Under the pieces are notes generated by a model. That model was not told the origin of the DNA. It did not search any database and saw nothing but the letters and a program-made list of their open reading frames with translations. Position numbers and translations under genes: made by a program. DNA of 31,780 bases from positions 1 to 31,780 of IMG/VR virus record IMGVR_UViG_3300048014_000013, one strand, 5' to 3'. This DNA is from a virus. Of this stretch, positions 23,295 through 30,575 are shown in pieces (within the stretch, counting starts at the first letter, position 1; each line of letters opens with the position of its first letter).

Positions 23295-23986
23295 CTAGTA
23301 ATCTTTTCCCCGCAAACCGTCTATGTACTTCTGAAAACTTTTCGGGTCTGAGTTCTGCGACTGCCTTATGGATATGGTGAGGTCGGCCAGTTGTGCCTTG
23401 TGCCGCTTGCCCACCCGCTCCACTAAGTCCTGTAGAAGAGGTATGGTAAAGCGGCGTAGATCACTTAGACGATACCCCTCAGATAGTAGCAGGTCTACCC
23501 CTGCTGTGAGGCTATCTGTGAACTCTCCAATACCACCGTCTTGTTTTCTTTTGCGCTGTCGCTCACGGATAGCTGCCGCAGTTGAGCCATCACCTGTGAT
23601 ACGAGCGACAGGGCCTTTTTTGGGTCCGGTACCGACGCCTTCCAAATCTCTACCAGTGCAATCAATTGCACGGTGACAGACATATTGTGCTGGATGTGGG
23701 CGGCAGCTTCTGCCAGGTCTTCTTCGTCCGCCGCCATCGCAATGATTTTGGCGCAAACATCGGGAGCCGCCAGCAGAACAGGGCCGATGTCCAAGTTCTC
23801 GCCCTTGCTTTCTACCGCTGAAGTATAGAGCTTGATAAACACGTCTTGGTGTTCGGCTACCAGCAACACCATCTCTTCTAGGTTTAGGGGGCGGATGTTC
23901 AAGTGGACGCCGGGGGCTATTTCTACGGAGGCCGTAGATGCTCCGAGCATCTGCACAATACTCACTTTATTCAACTTCGATGCCAT
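23295..23986 (-). CDS. Tail assembly chaperone G-T (made by -1 frameshift), 230 aa
   Basis: Readout begins at ATG 23986 and slips -1 at A-AAA-AAG (23621-23615), the dnaX-type heptamer in the correct phase (CCA AAA AAG in zero frame). After the slip, the frame reads GPVARITGDGS and runs 106 codons to TAG 23295: 124 + 106 residues. The extension is basic and helical, as expected for the T part. This pair, before the tape measure, is the hallmark of long-tailed phages: the minor G-T product binds the tape measure and tube protein during assembly. Confidence 0.88.
23495..23986 (-). CDS. Tail assembly chaperone G, 163 aa
   Basis: ATG 23986 behind GGAGG. Acidic-helical protein with alternating helices, starting MASKLNKVSIVQMLGAST and containing IRPLNLEEMVLLVAEHQDVF. 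Zero-frame product stopping at TAG 23495; the same start yields G-T by frameshift. A 14-bp repeat sits inside (VQLIA). Confidence 0.88.
   Translation of the reverse strand: MASKLNKVSIVQMLGASTASVEIAPGVHLNIRPLNLEEMVLLVAEHQDVFIKLYTSAVESKGENLDIGPVLLAAPDVCAKIIAMAADEEDLAEAAAHIQHNMSVTVQLIALVEIWKASVPDPKKALSLVSQVMAQLRQLSVSDSAKENKTVVLESSQIASQQG
23615..23621 (-). promoter_or_regulatory. -1 frameshift slip site A-AAA-AAG
   Basis: The heptamer is in X-XXY-YYZ phase with the G frame (codons AAA 23620, AAG 23617), 120 nt before the zero-frame stop. I did not identify an obvious downstream pseudoknot. Confidence 0.85.
23657..23670. repeat. 14-bp near-palindrome, copy 11
   Basis: TGCAATCAATTGCA, perfect arms extended to GTGCAAT/ATTGCAC; inside the chaperone gene as V-Q-L-I-A. 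Confidence 0.85.
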
Positions 23987-24009
23987 AATCCCTGTCCTCC
24001 ATGACAGAC

Positions 24010-24049
24010 GAAAAAATAGGTGCTACTGGAGCGACCCAGTAACACCTAT
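24010..24049 (-). terminator. Strong intrinsic terminator after the tail tube gene
   Basis: A 14-bp stem (24049-24036 with 24029-24016; one G-U) around a 6-nt loop is followed by TTTTTT (24016-24011) on the minus strand. It lies between the tail tube stop (24084) and the chaperone ribosome site, so it would lower chaperone and tape measure expression relative to tail tube. Confidence 0.85.
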
Positions 24050-24083
24050 CTTAGCAGCGTCTGAGGAGAGGCGCTACAACTTA

Positions 24084-25106
24084 TTACGAAAGTGACTTAA
24101 TCCGAAAGTATTTCGATCCGGTCGTTTTGGTGCCGTCCGCCAGCAGTTCGCCTTCAAGCATAAACTGCGAGTAGGTGTCGCTGATGAGAGCAAGCTCCTT
24201 GAGAGGATCGACCGAAAACTTGAACACTTCGACGATAACCGGATCGTTATTCTCGACAGTGTTCAGACCCTCGAAACGCAGCCATATGTTCAGCAGAGGC
24301 TGAGTCAGTGCATCGGAAAGCTCCTGCGCGGTGTAGCTGTATGCCGCCGTTACCGCGAAGGTGCTGGTCAGGTCCGTCACGAGAGGACTACCAGTAGCTG
24401 TGATAGTCATGCCAGTGGTGTTGATGTTGACGCTGATGGCCGTGCCGGAAGCCGCCGTAACCGTGGCTACCTTGCCGTTAAGCAAACTGGCGTTAGCTCC
24501 GGTGAAGCCGGTAAGCGCTACAGAATCTCCGATGACTATGGGTGTAGCCCCGGTGTTAGAGAGCGTAATCGCAGTCGTGGCCCCGACAGTAACCGCCGTG
24601 GGTACTACTCCGAGAGTGGCGAACGGAAGAGTCCCATCGTTGATTTCAACCGAACCCGCAGCCAAGTTCACCTTGTAGTCATAAGGAGCCGTTGCTGTGG
24701 TGTAGGGGGTGAGTGCAGTCATGCCCAGCGACAACACCAGACTGGAGATGTTGATGTACTGGAAGCCGGTCACCAGACCCGGATATACGTTCACAGCTTC
24801 TGCCGTGACAGAGCCGGTAGTGATGGCCGTCGATACGCCGCGCAGAGCTTGTGCAAGGTTCTTGGCGATCCAGTTGTCAATCGTCACCGAAATGCTCGGC
24901 TTCGTTTCCGTCTGGAGACGGCTGTCAATGGCACGCTGCCCGTCCTGCGAACCCTTGTGATCCACAACCGTGGTGGCCACGCTGATCTTCAGGTCCGAGA
25001 CGTTGCCGAGAGGCCGCAAGCCGGTGGGGTTACCGTTCGCGTCACGAGAGCCGATCATTACGACACCCTGCCCGCTAAAGTAGTAATTCTGTGCGTCGAA
25101 AGTCAT
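24084..25106 (-). CDS. Major tail (tail tube) protein, 340 aa
   Basis: ATG 25106 with GAGGAG seven bases upstream. The frame of a tail tube subunit is visible: LRPLGNVSDLKISVATTVVDHKGSQDG near the start (as LRPLGNVSDL and HKGSQDG), KPSISVTIDNW, and a closing WLRFEGLN ... VDPLKELALISD part. Residues about 175-245 (IVIGDSVALTGFTGANASLL, then NGKVATVTAASG) look like an inserted Ig/FCCH-type domain, displayed outside the tube. Its position just before the chaperones supports the call. Followed by a strong terminator. Confidence 0.82.
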   Translation of the reverse strand: MTFDAQNYYFSGQGVVMIGSRDANGNPTGLRPLGNVSDLKISVATTVVDHKGSQDGQRAIDSRLQTETKPSISVTIDNWIAKNLAQALRGVSTAITTGSVTAEAVNVYPGLVTGFQYINISSLVLSLGMTALTPYTTATAPYDYKVNLAAGSVEINDGTLPFATLGVVPTAVTVGATTAITLSNTGATPIVIGDSVALTGFTGANASLLNGKVATVTAASGTAISVNINTTGMTITATGSPLVTDLTSTFAVTAAYSYTAQELSDALTQPLLNIWLRFEGLNTVENNDPVIVEVFKFSVDPLKELALISDTYSQFMLEGELLADGTKTTGSKYFRIKSLS

Positions 25107-25158
25107 GGTCTATCTCCTCGTGTTTTTGAATCTAAAGTTTCCCCACCAGCCTACAAGC

Positions 25159-25824
25159 TTATGCCTGAAGCAGGTTGCGGCTCTTCTTGAACCAGAATAG
25201 CAAGATACTTCCGCTGGACGTGCTAGACGACACCTTGATGGCATTCGTCGTACTGCCTCCGGCGAGTGTGGAAGCCGACGCCGTGACATGGCTGTTGCTG
25301 TTTGCTACCGACAAAGCAACCGAGTTAGCTGCTGTGCCCTCTGCTTTGGCCGTGATCGTGACGACGTTGGTGCTGGCCGAAGCATCCAGTGTCAAGTCCT
25401 GAGACTCGATCATATTGGCCAGAGCCGCCGCCGTCAGCGTGTCGCTGGTGCCAACGTAGACTTGACCCGGCGCGTTACCGGAGGTAGGCGTCTGAGGTCC
25501 GACTACAAAAGAGTACACTTTGCCGTTAACTGATACTGCATCGCCCGCAACAACACCCGAGAGAGTAAGCGTACCGGTAGCTTTCAGAGACACAATGCTA
25601 GTGCTGGAGGTAACATCAACCGGATTCGACCCAGCGACAAAGTACAAAGACTTTAGGATGGTGTCCTGCGTGTCGATACCATCAGTCACGGCAATCGCCG
25701 TGTTTGCACCCGCACCCGCCAGCGGCCCGCTAATGGTAAGGCCCTGAAGTTCGAGAAGAATTTTAGGCAGAACCGTATTCAGCCACTGCCCGCCGTAACC
25801 TGTACTGCCAACATACGTCAACAT
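25159..25824 (-). CDS. Tail/head-associated protein with beta domain, 221 aa
   Basis: ATG 25824 behind AGGAG. Residues 80-190 (GTLTLSGVVAGDAVSVNGKV, then YSFV; DTLTAAALANMI; NVVTITAKAEGTAANSVALS; ASTLAGGSTT) follow a beta-domain pattern I often see in phage structural proteins. It lies before the tail tube gene, so a tail adaptor or decoration role is likely. The 77-bp gap upstream (25825-25901) contains a G/C-rich inverted repeat without a U-tract. Confidence 0.65.
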   Translation of the reverse strand: MLTYVGSTGYGGQWLNTVLPKILLELQGLTISGPLAGAGANTAIAVTDGIDTQDTILKSLYFVAGSNPVDVTSSTSIVSLKATGTLTLSGVVAGDAVSVNGKVYSFVVGPQTPTSGNAPGQVYVGTSDTLTAAALANMIESQDLTLDASASTNVVTITAKAEGTAANSVALSVANSNSHVTASASTLAGGSTTNAIKVSSSTSSGSILLFWFKKSRNLLQA

Positions 25825-25901
25825 AATGTATTCTCCTGATCTTAGGGACTGTGTGCAGTGGTGGAACGAGGGGGGTTGATGTTATCTCACCCCTCCTGAT
25901 G

Positions 25902-26267
25902 TTAGACCTCGGACAGCGTTGCGCCTGAATTTCCGGTGACAATCCACGAACCGTTGACAGCAAGCAGCTTGACGAGGTTTCCAACCGCGCCACCAAACGT
26001 CACCGTGTCGTCTGCGCCGTTGATACCGTTCGCCGGAGTCGTGATGGTGTGGGCATGAGCGGACGCCGAGATGATGGTGATCTCCGTACCGTCTTGGTAA
26101 AGCACTCCCTTGGGAGTAGTTGCCGTGGGAAGGGCCAGAGTCATGGCCTGCACGCCGCTACCGTTGAGGATGTACTTGCCACGCGCCAAAGGAATCGCGC
26201 CCGACGCCGAGATGTAGTTCAGCGGCTCTTCGCCATACATACCGAAAATTGCTTTTTCTGCGGCCAT
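25902..26267 (-). CDS. Decoration-like structural protein, 121 aa
   Basis: ATG 26267 behind AGGAG. Beta-rich: ARGKYILNGSGVQAMTLALP, then DGTEITIISASAHAHTI, and KLLAVNGSWIV. This pattern (AMTLALP ... HTITTP ... G-W) occurs in many small phage capsid-decoration or fibre-base domains. Probably trimeric and exposed; assignment inferred from pattern and position. Confidence 0.65.
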   Translation of the reverse strand: MAAEKAIFGMYGEEPLNYISASGAIPLARGKYILNGSGVQAMTLALPTATTPKGVLYQDGTEITIISASAHAHTITTPANGINGADDTVTFGGAVGNLVKLLAVNGSWIVTGNSGATLSEV

Positions 26268-26301
26268 GATCTTATTCTCCTGTGTTCGATTTGAATTCTA
26301 A

Positions 26302-26748
26302 CTACCGGTTTGGCCTGTTTTGGACGGGTACTGACCATCGTTGCGCCCAGAAGATCAGTCCCCCCTTGAGTGCCGCAGGAGCTTCCATCTGGAAGTGGTA
26401 AAAGTGTCCCGTCACACTTCTAGTGCCAAGAATAGCAGTACGCAAACTGTCGAGCAACAGAAAACTTGCGCCCTTAGTATCTGTCCTGATAGGCGCCTCT
26501 CCTCTCTGTAAAAGCATGAGAGTGAAGTGAATCTCCCCAGAAATACCCATCTTTGTCGAGGGTCCAGGGTCAGTAACAGACCTCATGCCGTTGTAGATGA
26601 GGCCCACAGCCGGGAGATTTACCGCCTTGAGGCGATCTGCAAGGTTTTCTTCATCATACACAAAAACGGTCTTAGTCTCAAACTCTGCAATTGATTGCAC
26701 GAGAGTTTGGACTTCCATCATGACCTGAGTTGCCATTGGACTAGACAC
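26302..26748 (-). CDS. Tail terminator-like protein, 148 aa
   Basis: The frame begins at GTG 26748 (AGAGG upstream); ATG 26736 is an alternative. The middle (VGLIYNGMRSVTDPGPST, then GISGEIHFTLML) and the LLLDSLRTAIL helix and HFYHFQMEAP motif fit a known phage tail-completion/terminator pattern. It would cap the tail tube at its head-proximal end. A 14-bp repeat encodes its V-Q-S-I-A. Confidence 0.65.
   Translation of the reverse strand: MSSPMATQVMMEVQTLVQSIAEFETKTVFVYDEENLADRLKAVNLPAVGLIYNGMRSVTDPGPSTKMGISGEIHFTLMLLQRGEAPIRTDTKGASFLLLDSLRTAILGTRSVTGHFYHFQMEAPAALKGGLIFWAQRWSVPVQNRPNR
26686..26699. repeat. 14-bp near-palindrome, copy 12
   Basis: TGCAATTGATTGCA, perfect arms; inside the tail terminator gene. 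Confidence 0.85.
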
Positions 26749-27187
26749 TAAGCGCCTCTTGTATGCGTAAAGCTACCAACTGGAGCATATAGGGTTCGTC
26801 TTCGGGACCGAAGTCAAGAAAGATTCTTTGGCGAGCAGCTTTTGGCGGACTGTACTGAAAGAAGGGGGCGTAAAAAACATCGGTACCAATCTCGCGTTCG
26901 TTGCCAGTGCCACTAAACAGTTGCAAGCTGTGGAACAAGTCGCCTGTGTCATAACCAGTAAGCCCACCCCGGCCATTCAACTCACGTTCTTTAGCTGCCT
27001 GAGACACAATCCATGGCACTCCTTGGGGATCGACGGCATGAATAAAGCGGGTACGAACCCGGTTGAAGATTACTGCCGCTCCTTCGTCGAGAATCTTGTC
27101 TATATTGAAATTTTGGTCAAGATTGTTGGCTATCTTGTCTATGCTTTCAAGACCAACAACTTCTAACTTGAACACGTCACTCGCCAT
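26741..27187 (-). CDS. Tail completion / virion morphogenesis protein, 148 aa
   Basis: ATG 27187. RVRTRFIHAVDPQGVPW, then ELNGRGGLTGYDTGDLFHSL, and REIGTDVFYAPFFQ follow the phage morphogenesis (HK97 gp10/Mu G-like) pattern 'L..TGdL..Si ... GTdv.YA..hQ'. It joins head and tail during assembly. Overlaps the next gene by 8 bases. Confidence 0.75.
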   Translation of the reverse strand: MASDVFKLEVVGLESIDKIANNLDQNFNIDKILDEGAAVIFNRVRTRFIHAVDPQGVPWIVSQAAKERELNGRGGLTGYDTGDLFHSLQLFSGTGNEREIGTDVFYAPFFQYSPPKAARQRIFLDFGPEDEPYMLQLVALRIQEALSV

Positions 27188-27188
27188 A

Positions 27189-28184
27189 CTAGTTCACCGG
27201 TCTAAAGCTAAAGCCTTTGAGACGGAAATAACGCTTGAGAAGAAGCTGTGCGTGATCAGTCAAAGCTTTGTATTGGGGTGTTGCTTGCGCGTTCCGATTG
27301 GTGGACTGGTCGGCGTTCAGGAGGCCGGGAACCTCCGACATAATAGCTTCATAGAGCATCTGGGGTATCTGTTCCGGCTCCATGATTACTTGAGTCCAGT
27401 TAGTCGTTACCGTGGGTTCGATACCGGCTGTCGTGGCTACGATGCAGATGAACACATACACTACGCTCGCCACCGTGAAATAAACAACGTCATTCACGTT
27501 ATAGGCTACCGTAGGATCATAAGTAGTGGGGGTTACCGGAACATACACGATCTCCTGCCAGTAGAGAGAATCGGGAGGATTCCAGCCACTGCTGGGGGGC
27601 GTAGCGATGCACAAGTAGAGAGTGATCGTCTGGGTTACTGGTGTCTGTACCGAACAGACCTGCCCTACTGTGAACTGAAGGTCGTCTGCATAAGGGATCG
27701 GACTACCGCTAAACGAGGGCACTGGAACTAGGGGTAGGGTCGGCGTTGCTACTGAGGGATTGAACCCGGTCGTACAAATCACCTGAACATACTTGTCGGC
27801 GTACATCCGCGAGTCCATCAAGACATAGCCTCGGTCGAAGTCCACCGTGTAGCTGCCTGATGGCGCTGTCTGAGCATCCGAAAGCTGCCAGACGTTACCG
27901 AAGTTGATGGTTATGGCGCTGTCTTGGCGAATCCAGCCGCTCGGTAACTCAAGCCGAAAGAAGCCACCCGGTTGCAAGGCCGAAAACGCATCTGAATCAC
28001 AATAAAACAGGCTGTCTTGTTGTTGCTGTAGAAGATCACCGCCAATTACTCCTTGGATATGGAGTTGAGCGGCGATGATAGCACTCTCCACCACAGCTTC
28101 CGTGCCTTCGAGAGTCGAGTCCAACTGCATACGCAGAATAACATCAGCCGGATTGACAAACAAAGGCATAGAAAGCTGTGGCAT
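27189..28184 (-). CDS. Head-tail connector with inserted modules, 331 aa
   Basis: ATG 28184 behind AAGGAC. The N-terminal helical part (VNPADVILRMQLDSTLEGTE) and closing HAQLLLKRYFRLKG resemble gp6-type connectors, though the protein is about three times their usual length. Residues 160-270 hold two short modules (DDLQFTVGQVCSV...LYLC...GWNPPDSLYW and AYNVNDVVYF...YVFIC...NW) that resemble carbohydrate-binding (CBM5/12-like) folds. The connector role is inferred from position between capsid and tail completion genes. Confidence 0.6.
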   Translation of the reverse strand: MPQLSMPLFVNPADVILRMQLDSTLEGTEAVVESAIIAAQLHIQGVIGGDLLQQQQDSLFYCDSDAFSALQPGGFFRLELPSGWIRQDSAITINFGNVWQLSDAQTAPSGSYTVDFDRGYVLMDSRMYADKYVQVICTTGFNPSVATPTLPLVPVPSFSGSPIPYADDLQFTVGQVCSVQTPVTQTITLYLCIATPPSSGWNPPDSLYWQEIVYVPVTPTTYDPTVAYNVNDVVYFTVASVVYVFICIVATTAGIEPTVTTNWTQVIMEPEQIPQMLYEAIMSEVPGLLNADQSTNRNAQATPQYKALTDHAQLLLKRYFRLKGFSFRPVN

Positions 28185-28198
28185 TAGAATGTCCTTAG

Positions 28199-28624
28199 TT
28201 AGATCGTGGTGTCTTCGCCGGTTTTCTCAACAAGCAAGTCTGCGATTTCGTCATCGTTGCCGATGTCGATACGCTTAGGCTTCTTGTGCTCCTCTCCCAG
28301 AGGAAGAGTGTCCGGCTTATCTAGGTCAAACTTAGAAAGGTCAACCGCGCCGTCTTCATCAAGCTTGAGTTTGGGCCGCGTAGATTCCTTCTCCACCTTG
28401 CGATGCACTTTCCAGATAGGGCGTCCGCTGTCTTCTTCCTGAAGCATCTCTACGGCCTGCTCACGACTCACCTTATAAATGACCCCGGCTTCGTAGAGAG
28501 CGCCCTTCCAGTGGTAGCGCTTGTACAGCGCCAGTTCCAACATCAAGGTGCCTGTACGAGGCCCCGCAAGCACAGCCTTCTTCGCCTGTGCATCCTGTAC
28601 TGCCGGTGAAATTTGCAAAGCCAT
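28199..28624 (-). CDS. Unknown neck-region protein, 141 aa
   Basis: ATG 28624 behind AAAGGAG. Basic N-terminal half (KRYHWKGALYEAGVIYKVSR, then EQAVEMLQEEDSGRP) and a charged, disordered-looking second half rich in K, D and E. Not recognised. Before insertion of the HNH cassette it would have followed the capsid gene directly. Confidence 0.6.
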   Translation of the reverse strand: MALQISPAVQDAQAKKAVLAGPRTGTLMLELALYKRYHWKGALYEAGVIYKVSREQAVEMLQEEDSGRPIWKVHRKVEKESTRPKLKLDEDGAVDLSKFDLDKPDTLPLGEEHKKPKRIDIGNDDEIADLLVEKTGEDTTI

Positions 28625-28667
28625 TTGTCACTCCTTTGAGCAAATAGGTTTGGTTGTTGGATTGATG

Positions 28668-28701
28668 GAAAAGCGGGGCAGCTAGTACAAGCCTACCCCG
28701 C
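28668..28701 (-). terminator. Terminator after the HNH cassette
   Basis: On the minus strand GCGGGGTAG pairs with CTGCCCCGC (9 bp, one G-U) around 11 nt, followed by TTTT. It lies in the 118-bp gap behind the HNH gene. The rest of that gap holds no gene. Confidence 0.65.
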
Positions 28702-28742
28702 CAGAGTTTTAGGGCACCACCCGCAGACGGCACCCATCTTGG

Positions 28743-29498
28743 CTACTGACTCTCTAATGGTAGCAGATTCTTGTTCTTCAATGCAATCTTTTCTTGGCGA
28801 TGAAAAGCAATATGCTCGGAGTGAGTCATCAACTCAAGATTATCGGGATCGTTATTGCCTTTGTCTTCATCTTTATGATGAACAATCTCGTCATCAGCAT
28901 GGTTCTTTCCGGGTCCATGTTTATAGAGAGGCCGACCTAGCTTTTTTTCCATGACTACTATGTGCTCAAGCACATAACCGTCTTCAGCGGCGCGAGGATG
29001 TTCTGGCCTGTAAATACGAACATAGCCTCTTGAGGTAGTCTGATTTGTGCCTTTGAAGTAAGGTGAGTTTTCACCTTCTTGATACTGAGGTTCATGCCCA
29101 GACAAGTACCGCGTGGGGAGTCCCATAACAGACACTCTATCGCCTTTGTTATCTTTTTTGGTTTCCGTAGCCAGAGGAGTGTCTTGCCCGCACCCACAAA
29201 AACACTTGCCATGAAAAATCTTTTTGAGATCGTCTAACTGTGAAGCAATGCTTTTGTTGTAGCTGCCTTTCGTGCGATGAGAATTGGGTACAGTTTTACC
29301 TCGCTTCCAGTGCCCAGTCAGACGCATAACCGGCAAGCCTTGAATTGCTTGATCTACTCCATTTCGGTTTTTGTAGTAAGTGGCTACAGCCGTGGCTCCT
29401 CCACAACCGCAATGGCACATCCCAAAAAAATTGCAATTGATTGCACCACAGATACACTTGTTCTGCGCCTTGTAAATCTGATACTTAGTCATAAGCAT
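28743..29498 (-). CDS. HNH homing-type endonuclease, 251 aa
   Basis: ATG 29498 with GGAGG 7 nt upstream (second ATG two codons later). The N-terminal half has two copies of a zinc-binding module: CxCxC ... GLP-x-x-x-L/Y-x-x-GH (about 28-63 and 99-135). The C-terminal HNH domain shows EHIVVME (H179), IVHHKDEDKGNNDPDNLELM (H207, H208, N220) and HSEHIAFH (229-233). It cuts DNA, probably a homologous phage lacking the insertion. It has its own promoter, a regulated ribosome site and its own terminator, so it is a mobile cassette between capsid and neck genes. Confidence 0.9.
   Translation of the reverse strand: MLMTKYQIYKAQNKCICGAINCNFFGMCHCGCGGATAVATYYKNRNGVDQAIQGLPVMRLTGHWKRGKTVPNSHRTKGSYNKSIASQLDDLKKIFHGKCFCGCGQDTPLATETKKDNKGDRVSVMGLPTRYLSGHEPQYQEGENSPYFKGTNQTTSRGYVRIYRPEHPRAAEDGYVLEHIVVMEKKLGRPLYKHGPGKNHADDEIVHHKDEDKGNNDPDNLELMTHSEHIAFHRQEKIALKNKNLLPLESQ
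29432..29445. repeat. 14-bp near-palindrome, copy 13
   Basis: TGCAATTGATTGCA, perfect arms; inside the HNH gene as A-I-N-C. Confidence 0.85.
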
Positions 29499-29504
29499 AA
29501 AAAT

Positions 29505-29529
29505 ACCTCCAGATTTTTAGTCTGGAGGT
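29505..29529 (-). promoter_or_regulatory. Hairpin sequestering the HNH ribosome site
   Basis: ACCTCCAGA and TCTGGAGGT form a perfect 9-bp stem around CTAAAAA; the 3' arm contains GGAGG, the ribosome site of the HNH gene, followed by ATTTTTATG. The 5' arm begins right after the -10 of P8. It may also act as a terminator for capsid transcripts. Confidence 0.8.
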
Positions 29530-29559
29530 ATTATACCGGCCCAATTAGTTATTTGTCAA
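29530..29559 (-). promoter_or_regulatory. Promoter P8 (TTGACA-18-TATAAT)
   Basis: Both hexamers are perfect sigma70 consensus; spacing is 18. The expected transcript start, near 29523, falls inside the 5' arm of the ribosome-site hairpin. Drives the HNH gene only. Confidence 0.85.
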
Positions 29560-29568
29560 GCCCCGTGT

Positions 29569-30507
29569 TTACCGCGATCCCACCAAGCCTGTGTACTTAA
29601 CAATCGCGTTCACTTCTTCTATGGCGAAAGCCACGCGAGCCGAGAGCACGATGATGAAGCACCGACGCCGGATGTCCTTGGTGTACTCGATCTGGATATT
29701 CCGCTGAACACCGAAGATAAGGTTCATGGGGTCCGTAAAGAGGCCGGTCGTACCAGGCATCAGAGCCACAGGGGTAACCTGCGAGCCGAAGATGTACAGG
29801 GGCAGAGTGCCCTGAATGTTCTGGTCGCCCAGAGCACCCAGACGGCTGGCGTACTGGTCGCGCATCTCGGTCTCGTTGTCCACCGAGACAAAGTGCTTGA
29901 GAGCGGGCCGGTTGCGGAGATAGCGCGTCGGCATCGTCTTCAGAGCCGTCTTCACGGCGTTCTTGTCGAAAGCACCGTTGATGCTCGCCACGTTAGCAGT
30001 TGCCAACTTGATGAACCCGTTTTGCAGGGCCAAAAAGTTGTCGCTGCTGCTCGTGTCGCCAGTGAGAGCAAGCTCTTCCAGATCGAGCGCTGCACGCTCT
30101 GCGATCAGATCGACGATGGTCTGGTGCAGGCCACCTGCGCCGGTCTGAAGCGGAACATTGACGTTGCCGCGCTCGATGTTGTCCTCGATCACGTCGTAGG
30201 AAAGCTGAATCTCAGCCACCACTTCCGACGTGTTCAACTGGACCTGACCGAGATCGGGGCTGGTGCGCTGTGCATCGGAGAGCGCCGTGTACTCGGTACC
30301 AGCGTTCAGGATGCGGCTACCGAAGCCGAGCTTGTTGATCTTCATCTGAGGCGAAGTCATGGCCACCGTGCGGCAGGTAGTCAGAACTGTCGGGGTATCG
30401 ATCAGAGTACGAATAAACTGATCTGTCTGCTGGGGATTGAGACGGCCAGCAGTCTGCAAGTCCGCTAGTGCAAGGTCTGCCTTTTTGATGATGTCGCTGT
30501 TTTCCAT
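29569..30507 (-). CDS. Major capsid protein (HK97-like), 312 aa
   Basis: I start at ATG 30507 (MENSDIIKK), 10 nt after GGAGGG, which lies in the longer frame. The layout matches HK97-type coat proteins: N-terminal helix (IKKADLALADL), a beta-rich E-loop region, long spine helix (VDLIAERAALDLEELALTGD, a typical 'R-A-x-D-L-E-x-x-x-L-x-G-D' signature), a P-domain with YLRNRPALKHFVS, and a closing RRCFIIVLSARVAFAIEE. It builds the icosahedral shell. The 49 bp upstream hold no obvious promoter. Confidence 0.88.
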   Translation of the reverse strand: MENSDIIKKADLALADLQTAGRLNPQQTDQFIRTLIDTPTVLTTCRTVAMTSPQMKINKLGFGSRILNAGTEYTALSDAQRTSPDLGQVQLNTSEVVAEIQLSYDVIEDNIERGNVNVPLQTGAGGLHQTIVDLIAERAALDLEELALTGDTSSSDNFLALQNGFIKLATANVASINGAFDKNAVKTALKTMPTRYLRNRPALKHFVSVDNETEMRDQYASRLGALGDQNIQGTLPLYIFGSQVTPVALMPGTTGLFTDPMNLIFGVQRNIQIEYTKDIRRRCFIIVLSARVAFAIEEVNAIVKYTGLVGSR

Positions 30508-30575
30508 GTTCTGCCTACCCTCCAAGATATATGAATCTGTTTACCACTCCAGCCTAACTGCAAACCTTCAGTCCG

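Noticed and set aside
25825-25901. Terminator before the 221-aa structural gene
   Set aside because: There is a G/C inverted repeat but no following U-tract.
28473-28733. Minus-strand 86-aa ORF after the HNH gene
   Set aside because: It runs through the terminator and overlaps the next head gene in another frame; no ribosome site.
969-28745. General recoding of TAG as a sense codon
   Set aside because: Many genes across early and late regions end in TAG at natural gene boundaries (969, 9309, 12078, 18214, 23295, 27189 and others), and several are followed at once by TAA. Only the 5625 case has a protein-like continuation.
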